Notes under the pieces: generated by a model
Seen by the model: the letters and a program-made list of their open reading frames with translations, nothing else
What the model was told of the DNA's origin: nothing
Databases searched by the model: none
Position numbers and translations under genes: made by a program
Shown: one piece after another, positions 15,953 through 24,733 of the stretch
How positions within the stretch are numbered: the first letter of the stretch is position 1
How the letters are laid out: each line of letters begins with the position of its first letter
Source: an uncultured Anaeroplasmataceae bacterium
Lineage (GTDB): Bacteria; Bacillota_I; Bacilli_A; Acholeplasmatales; Anaeroplasmataceae
Direction of reading: 5' to 3'
Length of the DNA stretch: 27,735 nucleotides
Assembly (NCBI GenBank): GCA_934229535.1
Contig: CAKQDS010000023.1
Coordinates: forward strand, 1-27,735

Positions 15953-16598
15953 TGTTGTATTCCTCCATAATTGTTATTCCATTACTTGTTCCTATTCTTG
16001 TAGCGCCAGCATTAATCATTTCTTCCATTTGGGCTTTATTTCTAACACCACCAGAAGCTTTTACTCCCATTAGTGTACCTACTGTTTCACGCATAAGCTT
16101 AACGTCACTTATTGTTGCTCCCCCAGTGCCAAAGCCTGTAGAAGTCTTAACAAAATCAGCTCCTGCTTCTTTTGCAAGCTTTGAACATTCTATTTTTTCT
16201 TCATCAGTTAAATAGCAGGTTTCAATTATAACCTTAGTTAAAACGCCATTTGCTGCTTTAACAACAGCTTTAATATCATTTAATACAGTTTCATAATCAT
16301 GAGCTTTAGCAGCACCAATATTAATTACCATATCTACCTCATCAGCTCCATCAGCAATTGCTCTTGTTGTTTCATAAGCCTTTACATCTGATGTATTTGC
16401 TCCAAGTGGAAAGCCAATTACCGTACAAACCTTAACGTCAGTTCCCTTAAGTAGGCTATGAGCAAATTCTACATAACATGGGTTTACACAAACTGAGGCA
16501 AAATGCTCCTTATATGCATCATTACATAATTTTAAAATATCATCCTTTGTTGCTACTGCCTTTAGCAATGTATGATCAATGTATTTGTTTTTTTCCAT
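15945..16598 (-). CDS. deoC: Deoxyribose-phosphate aldolase
   Basis: This class I aldolase cleaves 2-deoxyribose 5-phosphate to glyceraldehyde 3-phosphate and acetaldehyde. The 217-residue protein begins YIDHTLLK and has GFPLGANTSDVK, the aspartate in EVDMVINIG (Asp89), the Schiff-base lysine Lys151 in DFVKTSTGFG and the second lysine Lys180 in GVKASGGVR. AAAGGATGAT precedes the ATG. It sits between an unknown gene (13-base gap) and deoD (8-base overlap) in one unit ending at the 15183-15229 terminator. No DeoR-type regulator is adjacent. Confidence 0.96.
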   Translation of the reverse strand: MEKNKYIDHTLLKAVATKDDILKLCNDAYKEHFASVCVNPCYVEFAHSLLKGTDVKVCTVIGFPLGANTSDVKAYETTRAIADGADEVDMVINIGAAKAHDYETVLNDIKAVVKAANGVLTKVIIETCYLTDEEKIECSKLAKEAGADFVKTSTGFGTGGATISDVKLMRETVGTLMGVKASGGVRNKAQMEEMINAGATRIGTSNGITIMEEYNND

Positions 16599-16611
16599 AA
16601 TAAATCATCCT

Positions 16612-17466
16612 TTATAAATCTAATAATTTTGTTTGGTCTACTTCAATAAATGTATTTGGTATTAAAGTAAACTTTGTTTTTTTCAAAATTTTACGAACCT
16701 TCTTCATATCCTTTAAGGTTATATAGGTAACGCCAAAAACATTTGTTTCAGCCATTTTTATTATTTTACCACATTTATCTAAAAATTCACTAGCACTTAT
16801 ATAACGTATGTCTTTATCCATATAAATAATATAATTGACAAATGGTGGTAAAATAAAAGGTGAGAATCCATCATATCTAACAGCAAATTTAATATTTCTA
16901 TCGCCCTTTTCAGCTAAAAAGGCATAATCCAAAGCAATCAATTTCTCATCCTTGTATTTAGCTTCAATTGTTGTTTTATTTAATAAATACGAAAATACAG
17001 CATCAAGTTCTTTTGCTGAAGCCTTATAATAATCTAAAAATTCATCTTCATATTTCATTTTATAAGCCTGTTTTATCTTATTATAGGCCTGAACAAGCAT
17101 TGGTAATCTAAAAGATGAAACATCCTCATATAATTCATTATAAATATAAAAATTAAATTTTTGACATAATTCTTTACAAATATCAAATAAAATGCTAGCT
17201 TTAAACGTTGGTAATAAAACAGGAACCTCTAGACGAATATTAATATCATAAAATGCAGGATTTAGCTTTTCAATATGAGGAACTACACTTTTATTTCCTA
17301 AAACAAATTTAGCTGAAAAATCTAAAAATTCATTAGTATAAATCAAATGGTATTCTTCATTTTGCTGTTCTATTTTAAATTCTTTCATTGATTGAAAGAA
17401 AGCCAAAACATCTGCTTTATCGTAATATCTAACTTGTTCTTTAAAAAAATAATAACAAACATTCAT
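16612..17466 (-). CDS. Unknown 284-residue protein heading the deoC-deoD unit
   Basis: I do not recognise this protein. It is soluble-looking, rich in aromatic residues and lysine, without signal peptide, membrane segment or coiled coil. Stretches such as LIYTNEFLDFSAKFVLG, IRLEVPVLLPTFKASILFDICKEL and KFAVRYDGFSPFILPPFVNYIIY alternate strand and helix, suggesting an alpha/beta fold in two parts. The start is the ATG at 17466 with GAGGTGG upstream; an upstream GTG lies inside that site. A good promoter precedes it and deoC follows 13 bases later, so it is co-expressed with nucleoside salvage. Whether it has a role there is unknown. Confidence 0.82.
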   Translation of the reverse strand: MNVCYYFFKEQVRYYDKADVLAFFQSMKEFKIEQQNEEYHLIYTNEFLDFSAKFVLGNKSVVPHIEKLNPAFYDINIRLEVPVLLPTFKASILFDICKELCQKFNFYIYNELYEDVSSFRLPMLVQAYNKIKQAYKMKYEDEFLDYYKASAKELDAVFSYLLNKTTIEAKYKDEKLIALDYAFLAEKGDRNIKFAVRYDGFSPFILPPFVNYIIYMDKDIRYISASEFLDKCGKIIKMAETNVFGVTYITLKDMKKVRKILKKTKFTLIPNTFIEVDQTKLLDL

Positions 17467-17501
17467 TACTACCACCTCAATAATCGTAAAATTCCATAAT
17501 T

Positions 17502-17530
17502 ATTTTACCATCTTTTCTAATAAAAGTAAA
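17502..17530 (-). promoter_or_regulatory. Promoter of the unknown-deoC-deoD unit
   Basis: TTTACT (17530-17525) and TAAAAT (17507-17502) are 17 bases apart, with TGG before the -10 box (extended -10). It is placed just after the ileS terminator. Confidence 0.72.
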
Positions 17531-17535
17531 TATTT

Positions 17536-17565
17536 AAAAATTTAAGGAAGCCTAAGCCTCCTTAA
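17536..17565 (-). terminator. ileS intrinsic terminator
   Basis: On the minus strand TTAAGGAGGC (17565-17556), loop TTAG and GCTTCCTTAA (17551-17542) form a 10-base-pair stem with one G-U pair, followed by ATTTTT. It starts three bases after the ileS stop codon. Confidence 0.85.
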
Positions 17566-17568
17566 AAA

Positions 17569-20274
17569 CTAAAAATATTTATTGACAATGTCATTACATC
17601 TTGCACATAAGTCGTTATCTAAAAGCTTAGGAACAATCATACGACATCTTTGACATGTACAGCCATCACAAGCACTAACCTTAACATTAAATGCTTCACC
17701 GTCTAAAAATTCAACCTTAGATACAATTAAAATTTGCGCAATATTAGTATTTAAGCTATCAAAAATTACCTTAGCATTTTGATCAAGAGTAATTGTAAGC
17801 TTAGCTGTAAAGCTCTTACCTATAATTTTTTGATTACGTGCTTCTTCTAATTCCTTTAAAATTACATCACGATATTTCATAAATTCATCAAAATTATTTT
17901 CTAAATCCTGATAAGCACTATAATCCTTAGGTTCAGGAATATCGCATAAAGCTATATCAGCCTTTTCTTTATATTTTAAAGTATCATATGCTTCACTAGT
18001 TGTATGAGGGATAATTGGTGTAAGAATCTTTAATAAACCTAAAAGAATTTCATACATTGCTGTTTGTGTTGATCTTTTTCTCATAGATTCACTAGGCTCA
18101 ATGTATAGAATATCCTTTGTAAAATCAAGGAAGAAGCTTGATAATTCATTTGCTACAAAAGAATTAATCTTTCGATAAACATCACCAAAATTAAATTCCT
18201 CATAATTTTTACGAGTTTCAGCTAAAAGCTTATTCCATTTAATTAAGATATATTTATCAACTGATTCTAATTCATCAAATGCTAAAGGTGCTTTAGCATC
18301 AAAATCAGCAGTATTAGCTAGCATAAATCTAATTGTATTTCTTACCTTACGATAAGCATCAGATACCTGCTTAATTAAGTTATTACCAATTCTAACGTCG
18401 GCTTGATATTCAACACTGCTTACCCAGAATCTTAAAACATCAGCACCAAATTCATTGCAAATTTTTGCTGGATCAACTGTATTTCCTAATGATTTACTCA
18501 TCTTACGACCCTGCTCATCCATAATAAAGCCATGTGATACTACTGTTTTATATGGAGCAATTCCAGTTGTTGCAACACCAGTAATAATTGATGAATTAAA
18601 CCATCCACGATATTGATCTGATCCTTCTAGATATAAATCGGCAGGATATTTAAGGTTTCTTCTTTCTAATAATTTATGACTTGAGCCAGAATCGAACCAA
18701 ACATCCATAATATCAGTTTCTTTAGTAAATTCACCATTAGGACTACCAGGATGAGTGAATCCTTCAGGTAATAGCTCTTTAGCAGTTCTTTCAAACCAAA
18801 TATTTGAGCCATATTCCCCAAATAAATCAGCAATATGCTTTAAAACAGCTTGATCTAAAATTGCTTCACCATTTTCAGCATAGAAAATTGGAATTGGAAC
18901 ACCCCATGCTCTTTGACGAGAAATACACCAATCATGACGATCTTTAATCATATTAGAAATACGAAGTTCTCCCCATTTTGGATTCCAATTAACATTCTTA
19001 ATTGCTTCTAAAATATCATCCTTAATTGGATCAATTGAAGCAAACCATTGAGGTGTAGCACGGAAAATAACTGGCTTCTTTGTACGCCAATCATAAGGAT
19101 AGCTATGGGTAATAGGATATAGCTTCAATAAGGAACCGCAAGCATCTAAATCTGCAATAATTGGATCCTCTGATGCCTCATAATATAATCCTGCATATTT
19201 ACCAGCCGCTTCAGTTTGAACGCCTTTATCATTAACACAAACTAAGATATCTAGACCATATTGTTTACCTGCATTATAATCCTCTTCACCATAGCCTGGA
19301 GCAATATGAACAAAGCCAGTACCATCAGTTGTAGTAACATAATCAGCATTGATAACTGGAGAAATTCTATCATATAGAGGATGCTTATATTTTAAATTTA
19401 AAAGCTCATTACCTTGCTTGTGATCTAAAACCTTAACATCACTTAATTCAAGGAAGCTAGTTAAACTAGCTAAAAGATCTGTAGCACAAATCATCTTACC
19501 CTTGTTTGAATCAAATAAGGTATAATTAATATCTGGACCAGCACATACTGCAAGGTTACCAGGTAATGTCCAAGGCGTTGTAGTCCAAACCATAAATGCG
19601 GCATCCTTGTAGTCGCCTTCACCATTAACAATTGGAAGCTTAAAATAAATTGATTTTGATGTTATATCTTTATATTCAATTTCGGCCTCAGCAAGGGCTG
19701 ATTCACTTGATGGTGACCAATAAACAGGCTTTAATCCTTTATAAATCAAGCCTTTTTCTGCCATTTTTGCAAAAACTAAAATTTGATCACGTTCAAAATC
19801 ATGCTGTAATGTAATGTAAGGATGTTCAAAATCACCCAAAACACCAAGACGCATAAAGCCTTTCTTTTGACGTTCTACCTGCTTATAAGCATATTCCTCG
19901 CATAGCTTACGAAATTCGCTTTTTTCCATTTGCTTACGATTTACGCCAGCCTTTTGTAAGGCATTTTCAATTGGAAGACCATGAGTATCCCATCCTGGAA
20001 TATAAACACTCTTGTATCCTGTCATATTATGATATCGTACTACAATATCCTTTAATACCTTATTCATAGCATGACCAACATGAATATCGCCATTTGCATA
20101 AGGAGGACCATCATGAAGGGTATATTCCTTCTTGCCCTCATTTTGTTTAACTATTTCATTATATAGATCCATATTTTGCCATTTTTCCTGAATTTTAGGT
20201 TCTTTAACTCCTAAATTTCCACGCATTTCAAATGTTGTTTGACCCATATAAAGTGTATCTTTAATCTCTGTCAT
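17569..20274 (-). CDS. ileS: Isoleucyl-tRNA synthetase
   Basis: This class Ia synthetase charges tRNA-Ile. The 901-residue protein carries DGPPYANGDIHVGHAMNK with the HxGH motif at 65-68, the editing (CP1) domain with MVWTTTPWTLPGNLAV and DGTGFVHIAPGYGEEDY, DVWFDSGSSH, and the KMSKS loop (GRKMSKSLGN). It ends in a zinc-binding C-terminal domain with two Cys pairs (Cys874/Cys877 and Cys890/Cys893). This is the bacterial, mupirocin-sensitive type layout rather than the long eukaryote-like form. AAAGGAG lies before the ATG. Expression is controlled by a T-box leader with its own promoter, separating it from sepF upstream. Confidence 0.97.
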   Translation of the reverse strand: MTEIKDTLYMGQTTFEMRGNLGVKEPKIQEKWQNMDLYNEIVKQNEGKKEYTLHDGPPYANGDIHVGHAMNKVLKDIVVRYHNMTGYKSVYIPGWDTHGLPIENALQKAGVNRKQMEKSEFRKLCEEYAYKQVERQKKGFMRLGVLGDFEHPYITLQHDFERDQILVFAKMAEKGLIYKGLKPVYWSPSSESALAEAEIEYKDITSKSIYFKLPIVNGEGDYKDAAFMVWTTTPWTLPGNLAVCAGPDINYTLFDSNKGKMICATDLLASLTSFLELSDVKVLDHKQGNELLNLKYKHPLYDRISPVINADYVTTTDGTGFVHIAPGYGEEDYNAGKQYGLDILVCVNDKGVQTEAAGKYAGLYYEASEDPIIADLDACGSLLKLYPITHSYPYDWRTKKPVIFRATPQWFASIDPIKDDILEAIKNVNWNPKWGELRISNMIKDRHDWCISRQRAWGVPIPIFYAENGEAILDQAVLKHIADLFGEYGSNIWFERTAKELLPEGFTHPGSPNGEFTKETDIMDVWFDSGSSHKLLERRNLKYPADLYLEGSDQYRGWFNSSIITGVATTGIAPYKTVVSHGFIMDEQGRKMSKSLGNTVDPAKICNEFGADVLRFWVSSVEYQADVRIGNNLIKQVSDAYRKVRNTIRFMLANTADFDAKAPLAFDELESVDKYILIKWNKLLAETRKNYEEFNFGDVYRKINSFVANELSSFFLDFTKDILYIEPSESMRKRSTQTAMYEILLGLLKILTPIIPHTTSEAYDTLKYKEKADIALCDIPEPKDYSAYQDLENNFDEFMKYRDVILKELEEARNQKIIGKSFTAKLTITLDQNAKVIFDSLNTNIAQILIVSKVEFLDGEAFNVKVSACDGCTCQRCRMIVPKLLDNDLCARCNDIVNKYF

Positions 20275-20294
20275 TTCTAAATTCTCCTTTCAAA

Positions 20295-20512
20295 TAAAAA
20301 AAGCATCCTTAATTAAAAGGACGCTTGATAACGTGGTACCACCTTTATTCGATTATTAACTAATCGCACTCAATTCCTTAACGCGGAGGCACGGATATGA
20401 CTTATCCTCATATCATCTAGCTAGTGATCCAAAAATTAACCGTTTTACTACCTTTCACCATACGTAGCTCGCTAAAAAACTTCATTTAATTTTTCGTCTA
20501 GTATTCGACTTA
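20295..20512 (-). promoter_or_regulatory. T-box leader of ileS
   Basis: The conserved T-box AAGGTGGTACCACG lies at 20345-20332 on the minus strand. It is followed by the terminator hairpin AAGCGTCCTT/AAGGATGCTT (20326-20317 with 20310-20301) and a T-run to 20295. Upstream lies a long stem I region. An ATC triplet at 20428-20426, followed by A and located before the closing CTAGCTAG, is the likely isoleucine specifier codon. Uncharged tRNA-Ile should stabilise the antiterminator and allow ileS transcription. The full stem I fold was not drawn, so the specifier is less certain than the T-box itself. Confidence 0.93.
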
Positions 20513-20518
20513 CCTATT

Positions 20519-20547
20519 ATTATAATAAAATTATTTGTCATTTTCAA
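20519..20547 (-). promoter_or_regulatory. ileS promoter
   Basis: TTGAAA (20547-20542) and TATAAT (20524-20519) are exactly 17 bases apart, eight bases after the sepF stop codon. It starts the T-box transcript near 20512. No terminator is visible between sepF and this promoter, so some jet-sepF transcripts may run into the T-box. Confidence 0.82.
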
Positions 20548-20554
20548 GGCCTAA

Positions 20555-20890
20555 TTAGATATTTTCCACAAATTCCTTTAAAGACCCATCCAAATAATCT
20601 TCTTTTCTTGCAAATAAATAGGTAACCTCATTAATTTTAATAGTTCTTCCACCAAGTGCATAGCAAGCTCCTGCGAAAAAAGCTAAAAATTTATTCTTCT
20701 CAATAAATTCTAAATTATCTAAATTAATAACTAAAGGCTTTCCTTCCTTCATTTCATCTACTAAATTTGCAGCTCTTTCATCATCATTTTCAATTTGTTC
20801 AAAAATAATACGATCAGCAGCACTTTCTTCTGATTCATTTATTTGCTCTGCTCTTTTAGAATATTCATCCTTTTTGGAAAATAGACCCAT
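20555..20890 (-). CDS. sepF: Cell-division protein SepF, short form
   Basis: SepF tethers FtsZ to the membrane and shapes the division septum in Gram-positive bacteria. The 111-residue protein has the SepF core at residues about 52-100: KPLVINLDNLEF, then FLAFFAGACYALGGRTIKIN and VTYLFA, matching the family pattern of VVNL, FLSGTVYAIGG and IFLCTP. The N-terminus MGLFSKKDEY is a short candidate for the usual amphipathic membrane anchor, and the acidic linker is much shorter than in Bacillus SepF. Its ATG overlaps the jetC stop as TAATG, and its ribosome binding site GGAGGAA is built from the last jetC codons. It occupies the position where a Wadjet operon normally carries jetD. In Bacillus sepF also lies upstream of ileS, with ylmG, ylmH and divIVA between, which are missing here. 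Confidence 0.88.
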   Translation of the reverse strand: MGLFSKKDEYSKRAEQINESEESAADRIIFEQIENDDERAANLVDEMKEGKPLVINLDNLEFIEKNKFLAFFAGACYALGGRTIKINEVTYLFARKEDYLDGSLKEFVENI

Positions 20891-23800
20891 TATTCTTCTT
20901 CCTCCACTACTGTATCCTCATCGGTAGTAATCATTGGTAAAACCTGTGCCTTACTTCCCTTACGAACCATAATTAAAGTCGTATCAGCATATTTATTTAA
21001 TAAACTCATACGTTGAGGCGGACAAGCAATTATAACCTGTAATGGCATTGATGTTATGAAATTCATCATTGCATGCATACGCGCTGCATCCATTTTATCG
21101 AAAACCTCATCAAACATTACTAGACCAATTGAATCACCAAGTCTACCATTATTTTTAGTATAAACTCTTACAAATGAAGCGATAATTGCAACATAGAATG
21201 GTACTTGGGTTTCTCCTCCTGATTTTTCTTTAAATACTTTAGAATATGACATTGTCTCACCGCGTTCATTAGTAATTTTAATATCATAATCCATATATGT
21301 TCTATAATCAGTAAATTTATTAATAGCACCATTACTATTAGTTTCATCTACAGACAAGCTTTCGAACAGTTCAGTAATTTGTTGTTCATAACGAGCTTGG
21401 AAATCATATGATAGAATTCCTTCCTCAGTTGTTGACAAATCAGATGTAACCATTTCATAGAACTGTGAATATTCATTGCTCTTAGGGAAAACAAATTCAT
21501 ACGAATCATTACCAAATTTAATAGTTGATAGGGTATCATTAATTTTTTGAATTTCAGATTCAGCTGTTTTAATGTTATTTCTAAGCTTAGCTAAGAAATC
21601 CTCTCTAAAAACAATTTCAGCAGCTTCACGAGCTTCTCTTACCTTTTGTTCATAGGTAATAAGTTCACTTTTTTGAAGCTTTGATAACTCAGCCTCAAAT
21701 TTAGGCATTTCCGAATTACCAATTGAATATGTTGAGCTATATGTGTTAATATATTCGTATTGCTTTGTATGAAGTGTATCTGAAGCTTGAGTATATGAAT
21801 TTTCTTCTGTTTTATATAAATCCTCAAAATGCTTAACAGCACTCTCAAAGCGCATATCCTTTAAAACGCTATCGCATTCATTCTTAGCATTTCTTTCTAA
21901 TTCAAAATTATTATTAATCAAATTCTTCAAATTAGCTTCATTTTGATTAATTAAGGCAGTTTTTTCTTCAACAATCTCTTTTAATGACGCAATTTTTTGT
22001 TTAATATTACCAATTTCTTGAGATGTTTGTTGCTTTAGCATATCATTATTTTTGATACTAGCAATAACCTTATTATATCTATCCTCAAGGTCGGAAGCTG
22101 TCATTTCATCTTGACGTTCTTTTTCTTGTAATAAATTCTTTAAGGTTACTTCCTCCATTTGTAAATTATAAGCACCATCTAAATCTCTAATTAAAGCCTG
22201 GAAATCAATATTAGAAACAATTTCAATTTCATTTCTAGCATTAGAAATTTGCTCCTCAAGCTCATTATATTTTAACAACGTTTCTTCAGCCTTTGCTTCC
22301 CATTGAGCCTTTTGCATTGCTACAACATTCTTACCCATATATGGTTTAGCAATATTCGGATTAAGATTTGTAACAGTATAATTAGTATATAACAATCCAT
22401 CCTTAGTTACAGATGTATGGAAACGCTCAAGCTCCATTTCATTTGAGCACATTATAACATTTCCACATGTCATATTAATATATCTTTGGGCATCCATATT
22501 CTCACTCTTCATAATAGATGCTAAAGAATTAGGCTCAAAACGATTAAATTTAGTAATTTGCTTAGTATTAACAAGACCTATACCATATACACGATAATTA
22601 TTCTTGATTCTTGCAAAAATTTGTAATGCTTGATCATAATATCTAGGTTCTACAATCATATTAAAACGACGATTTCCTAAATACATTTCAATTGTATCAG
22701 CCCATTCATAATCAGTTATATCAACTAAATCAGCAAAGAAATAAATAGAAACATCATAATTATAAATTCGCTTTAAGGCTGATTGAATTTCATTTCGCAT
22801 TTGAACTAAAGCAGTAGGATAAGGAACATTATTTTGATTTAAGCTACCAAGGGTAATTCTTATCTCATTCATTTCCTTTTTTAAGTCATCCAATTCACGT
22901 TCAAGCTTACCAACAGTTTGGTTTGATGAAGCTACAATAGAGGAAATACGCTTAGAAATATCAGAAAGCATAATTTTTGTTGATTCAACATCATGCTCAG
23001 TCATCTTTACAAGGCTCATATTTGCAAGATCTGTATAGATTTTATTATTTGATATCTTACGTAATTTATTAACGTTTTCCTTTAAAGAAGCAACACTTCC
23101 TAAAAATCTTTCCTCAACGAATTGATACTCATTAATCTTTTGACGACATTCATTAATTTTTTTATTAATATATTCAGCATTTTTAAAATTAGTATCATTC
23201 TTTAAAGCATTATAAATCTCTTTACTTTCTTCATCTAAGGCATCCATTTCCTTTTGGATTCTTAAAATACTTTCTTCTTTTGATTTTTGTAAAGTTTCAT
23301 TTTGAACAATACCGCTTTTAGCTTTTTCTAATTCTTCCTTAATGCCAGTAGATTCCAATAATTTTAGAATATATTGATAATAATCCTTGTTTTCATTGAT
23401 TTTTAAAACCTCATTATAAAGATTTTCAATATTTTTCAAATCTTCAATCTTGGTCTTAATAACCTTTAAGGTAGCTTCAAGCTCCTTATAAGAACGAATT
23501 GAATCCTTAATTGCTGATACATCAATTTCTTTTTCTTCCAAAATATTTTGATATATAAACTCTTTAACATCAGGAATTGGCTTAAAGGCAAGAGCTTTAG
23601 GAATTAATTTAAAGAAATCCTCATTAATAGAACCAAATGCTGTTCTAAAGCCTCTCTTCGCTTCCTTTTTAGTTAAATAAAACTCAAAATCAGGATTATG
23701 CTTTCTAAATTCAACAGTACCATAGATGGCTTTATTTTCTGAAATAAAGAATGAATCATCCATTGGCTTATTTGCACAGTAAAAAATTGTTTTAACTGGA

Positions 23801-24150
23801 GTTAAATCACCAAAAGCATCAATTACTGTTCCGATTGTAAATGCTTCATCTGCTCCCTCATCAAAAAATTCCAAAGCAATATGGCCACTAACATCACCAT
23901 CACGTAGATATTCCTTATCATCTATTCCTAGTTTACATTTAACATAGCCTCTTAAATCACGCTTACCTTTTTCGTTAGCAGCAAGGTTAAAGGCAGTATC
24001 TCCACCAGTTATTAAAAATGTAATTGCATCCATTATTGTTGATTTACCAGAAGCATTAGGACCTGTTAATAAAACATTGTTTTTAATATTGATAGTTTCA
24101 TTAGCAATGTAATGCCAATTAATTAAACGAATCTTAGTTAATTTTTTCAT
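20890..24150 (-). CDS. jetC: JetC/MksB-type SMC-like ATPase
   Basis: This is the motor subunit of a Wadjet/MksBEF complex, an SMC-like protein that loops DNA. The 1086-residue protein has an N-terminal half-head with Walker A GPNASGKST (residues 30-38), long heptad-rich coiled coils on both sides of a central hinge-like stretch (around DQALQIFARIKNNYRVYGIG), and a C-terminal half-head. The latter has signature SGGETQVPFY (977-986) and Walker B IGLVMFDEVFD (Asp1014, Glu1015), followed by DKMD. All ATPase motifs look intact. Its size matches JetC and is well below MukB, and the Walker A of the Rad50/SbcC zinc-hook type with CxxC is absent. The ATG is one base after jetB with AGGAGGGAG upstream. 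The tail ends in four glutamates whose codons serve as the ribosome binding site of sepF. Confidence 0.9.
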   Translation of the reverse strand: MKKLTKIRLINWHYIANETINIKNNVLLTGPNASGKSTIMDAITFLITGGDTAFNLAANEKGKRDLRGYVKCKLGIDDKEYLRDGDVSGHIALEFFDEGADEAFTIGTVIDAFGDLTPVKTIFYCANKPMDDSFFISENKAIYGTVEFRKHNPDFEFYLTKKEAKRGFRTAFGSINEDFFKLIPKALAFKPIPDVKEFIYQNILEEKEIDVSAIKDSIRSYKELEATLKVIKTKIEDLKNIENLYNEVLKINENKDYYQYILKLLESTGIKEELEKAKSGIVQNETLQKSKEESILRIQKEMDALDEESKEIYNALKNDTNFKNAEYINKKINECRQKINEYQFVEERFLGSVASLKENVNKLRKISNNKIYTDLANMSLVKMTEHDVESTKIMLSDISKRISSIVASSNQTVGKLERELDDLKKEMNEIRITLGSLNQNNVPYPTALVQMRNEIQSALKRIYNYDVSIYFFADLVDITDYEWADTIEMYLGNRRFNMIVEPRYYDQALQIFARIKNNYRVYGIGLVNTKQITKFNRFEPNSLASIMKSENMDAQRYINMTCGNVIMCSNEMELERFHTSVTKDGLLYTNYTVTNLNPNIAKPYMGKNVVAMQKAQWEAKAEETLLKYNELEEQISNARNEIEIVSNIDFQALIRDLDGAYNLQMEEVTLKNLLQEKERQDEMTASDLEDRYNKVIASIKNNDMLKQQTSQEIGNIKQKIASLKEIVEEKTALINQNEANLKNLINNNFELERNAKNECDSVLKDMRFESAVKHFEDLYKTEENSYTQASDTLHTKQYEYINTYSSTYSIGNSEMPKFEAELSKLQKSELITYEQKVREAREAAEIVFREDFLAKLRNNIKTAESEIQKINDTLSTIKFGNDSYEFVFPKSNEYSQFYEMVTSDLSTTEEGILSYDFQARYEQQITELFESLSVDETNSNGAINKFTDYRTYMDYDIKITNERGETMSYSKVFKEKSGGETQVPFYVAIIASFVRVYTKNNGRLGDSIGLVMFDEVFDKMDAARMHAMMNFITSMPLQVIIACPPQRMSLLNKYADTTLIMVRKGSKAQVLPMITTDEDTVVEEEE

Positions 24151-24151
24151 T

Positions 24152-24733
24152 CTATTCTACTCCCTCCTGAGTAATACGGTCTAGCGTCTTAGCTATTTCC
24201 GTAATATCAGCACTTTCAATTGCCATCAAAATTGTTGGTAAAATAACAATCTTTGATGAAGAAGATTGAATATCACCAATAATTTCTATAAGATTATATT
24301 TTCTAAATAATCTTAAGGAATTGACTAAATCGGTTTTATTAATTTTTCTTTTAATCTCTAGATAATCATATTTTTCATGTAAATCAGAAATACTACAAAC
24401 AACATTTTCATTTAATGATGTTTCTTTTAGCTTTTCGTGATAAAGCAATCTAATTATTAAAAGTAAAATACTTTCATCACGCTTTAGCTTAAGTGTATTT
24501 GTCTGATTACCTCCCTGAAGCATTATAGCACCAGTAGCTGTATCAAGCTTTAGGGTATAACCAAGAATCTCAAAAAATTGATCGAATACCTCTTTATAGT
24601 TGATAAAGAAATAATAATCCTCCTTATTATCCTTTTTATCCCTTGCTAAAAAGGTAGTAGCAAGTAATCTATTACAAATGTCCGCAAACATTCTTTTTTG
24701 GGTCACACCCATATTTTCATAAATCTCTAGCAT
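24152..24733 (-). CDS. jetB: JetB/MksE-type subunit (DUF4194 family)
   Basis: JetB is the KITE-type winged-helix subunit that binds the kleisin JetA and helps load DNA. The 193-residue protein has a hydrophobic helix-turn core: YYFFINYKEVFDQFFEILGY, LKRDESILLLIIRLLYHEKL, VCSISDLHEKYDYL and LVNSLRLFRKYNLIEIIGD. This pattern of strand, winged helix and a central LLLIIRLLYHE helix is that of the MksE/DUF4194 family, and length and gene order fit. The ATG overlaps the jetA stop (TAATG) and jetC follows after one base, so the three subunits are co-translated. The family call rests on pattern and context rather than a single catalytic motif. Confidence 0.82.
   Translation of the reverse strand: MLEIYENMGVTQKRMFADICNRLLATTFLARDKKDNKEDYYFFINYKEVFDQFFEILGYTLKLDTATGAIMLQGGNQTNTLKLKRDESILLLIIRLLYHEKLKETSLNENVVCSISDLHEKYDYLEIKRKINKTDLVNSLRLFRKYNLIEIIGDIQSSSSKIVILPTILMAIESADITEIAKTLDRITQEGVE

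Noticed and set aside
15952..16215. Plus-strand open frame opposite deoC
   Set aside because: It overlaps well-supported coding sequence in antisense and has no promoter, start signal or recognisable motif.
17569..20547. The repeated GGTACC-containing stretch before ileS as a restriction or recombination site
   Set aside because: It is the conserved T-box sequence with a terminator hairpin and T-run in the right order, which explains it fully.
20555..20890. The gene after jetC as a truncated jetD
   Set aside because: Its 111 residues match the SepF core (VINL, FFAGACYALGG) along the C-terminal half, and no Toprim-like acidic motif is present.
21348..21848. Short minus-strand open frames inside jetC in another frame
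   Set aside because: They lie in another frame of the jetC coiled-coil region, lack ribosome binding sites, and show no protein features.
20890..24150. JetC as a Rad50/SbcC nuclease partner or as MukB
   Set aside because: There is no CxxC zinc hook in the central region and no SbcD/Mre11 gene next to it. The protein is also much shorter than MukB, and its neighbours fit JetA/JetB rather than MukE/MukF or SbcD.
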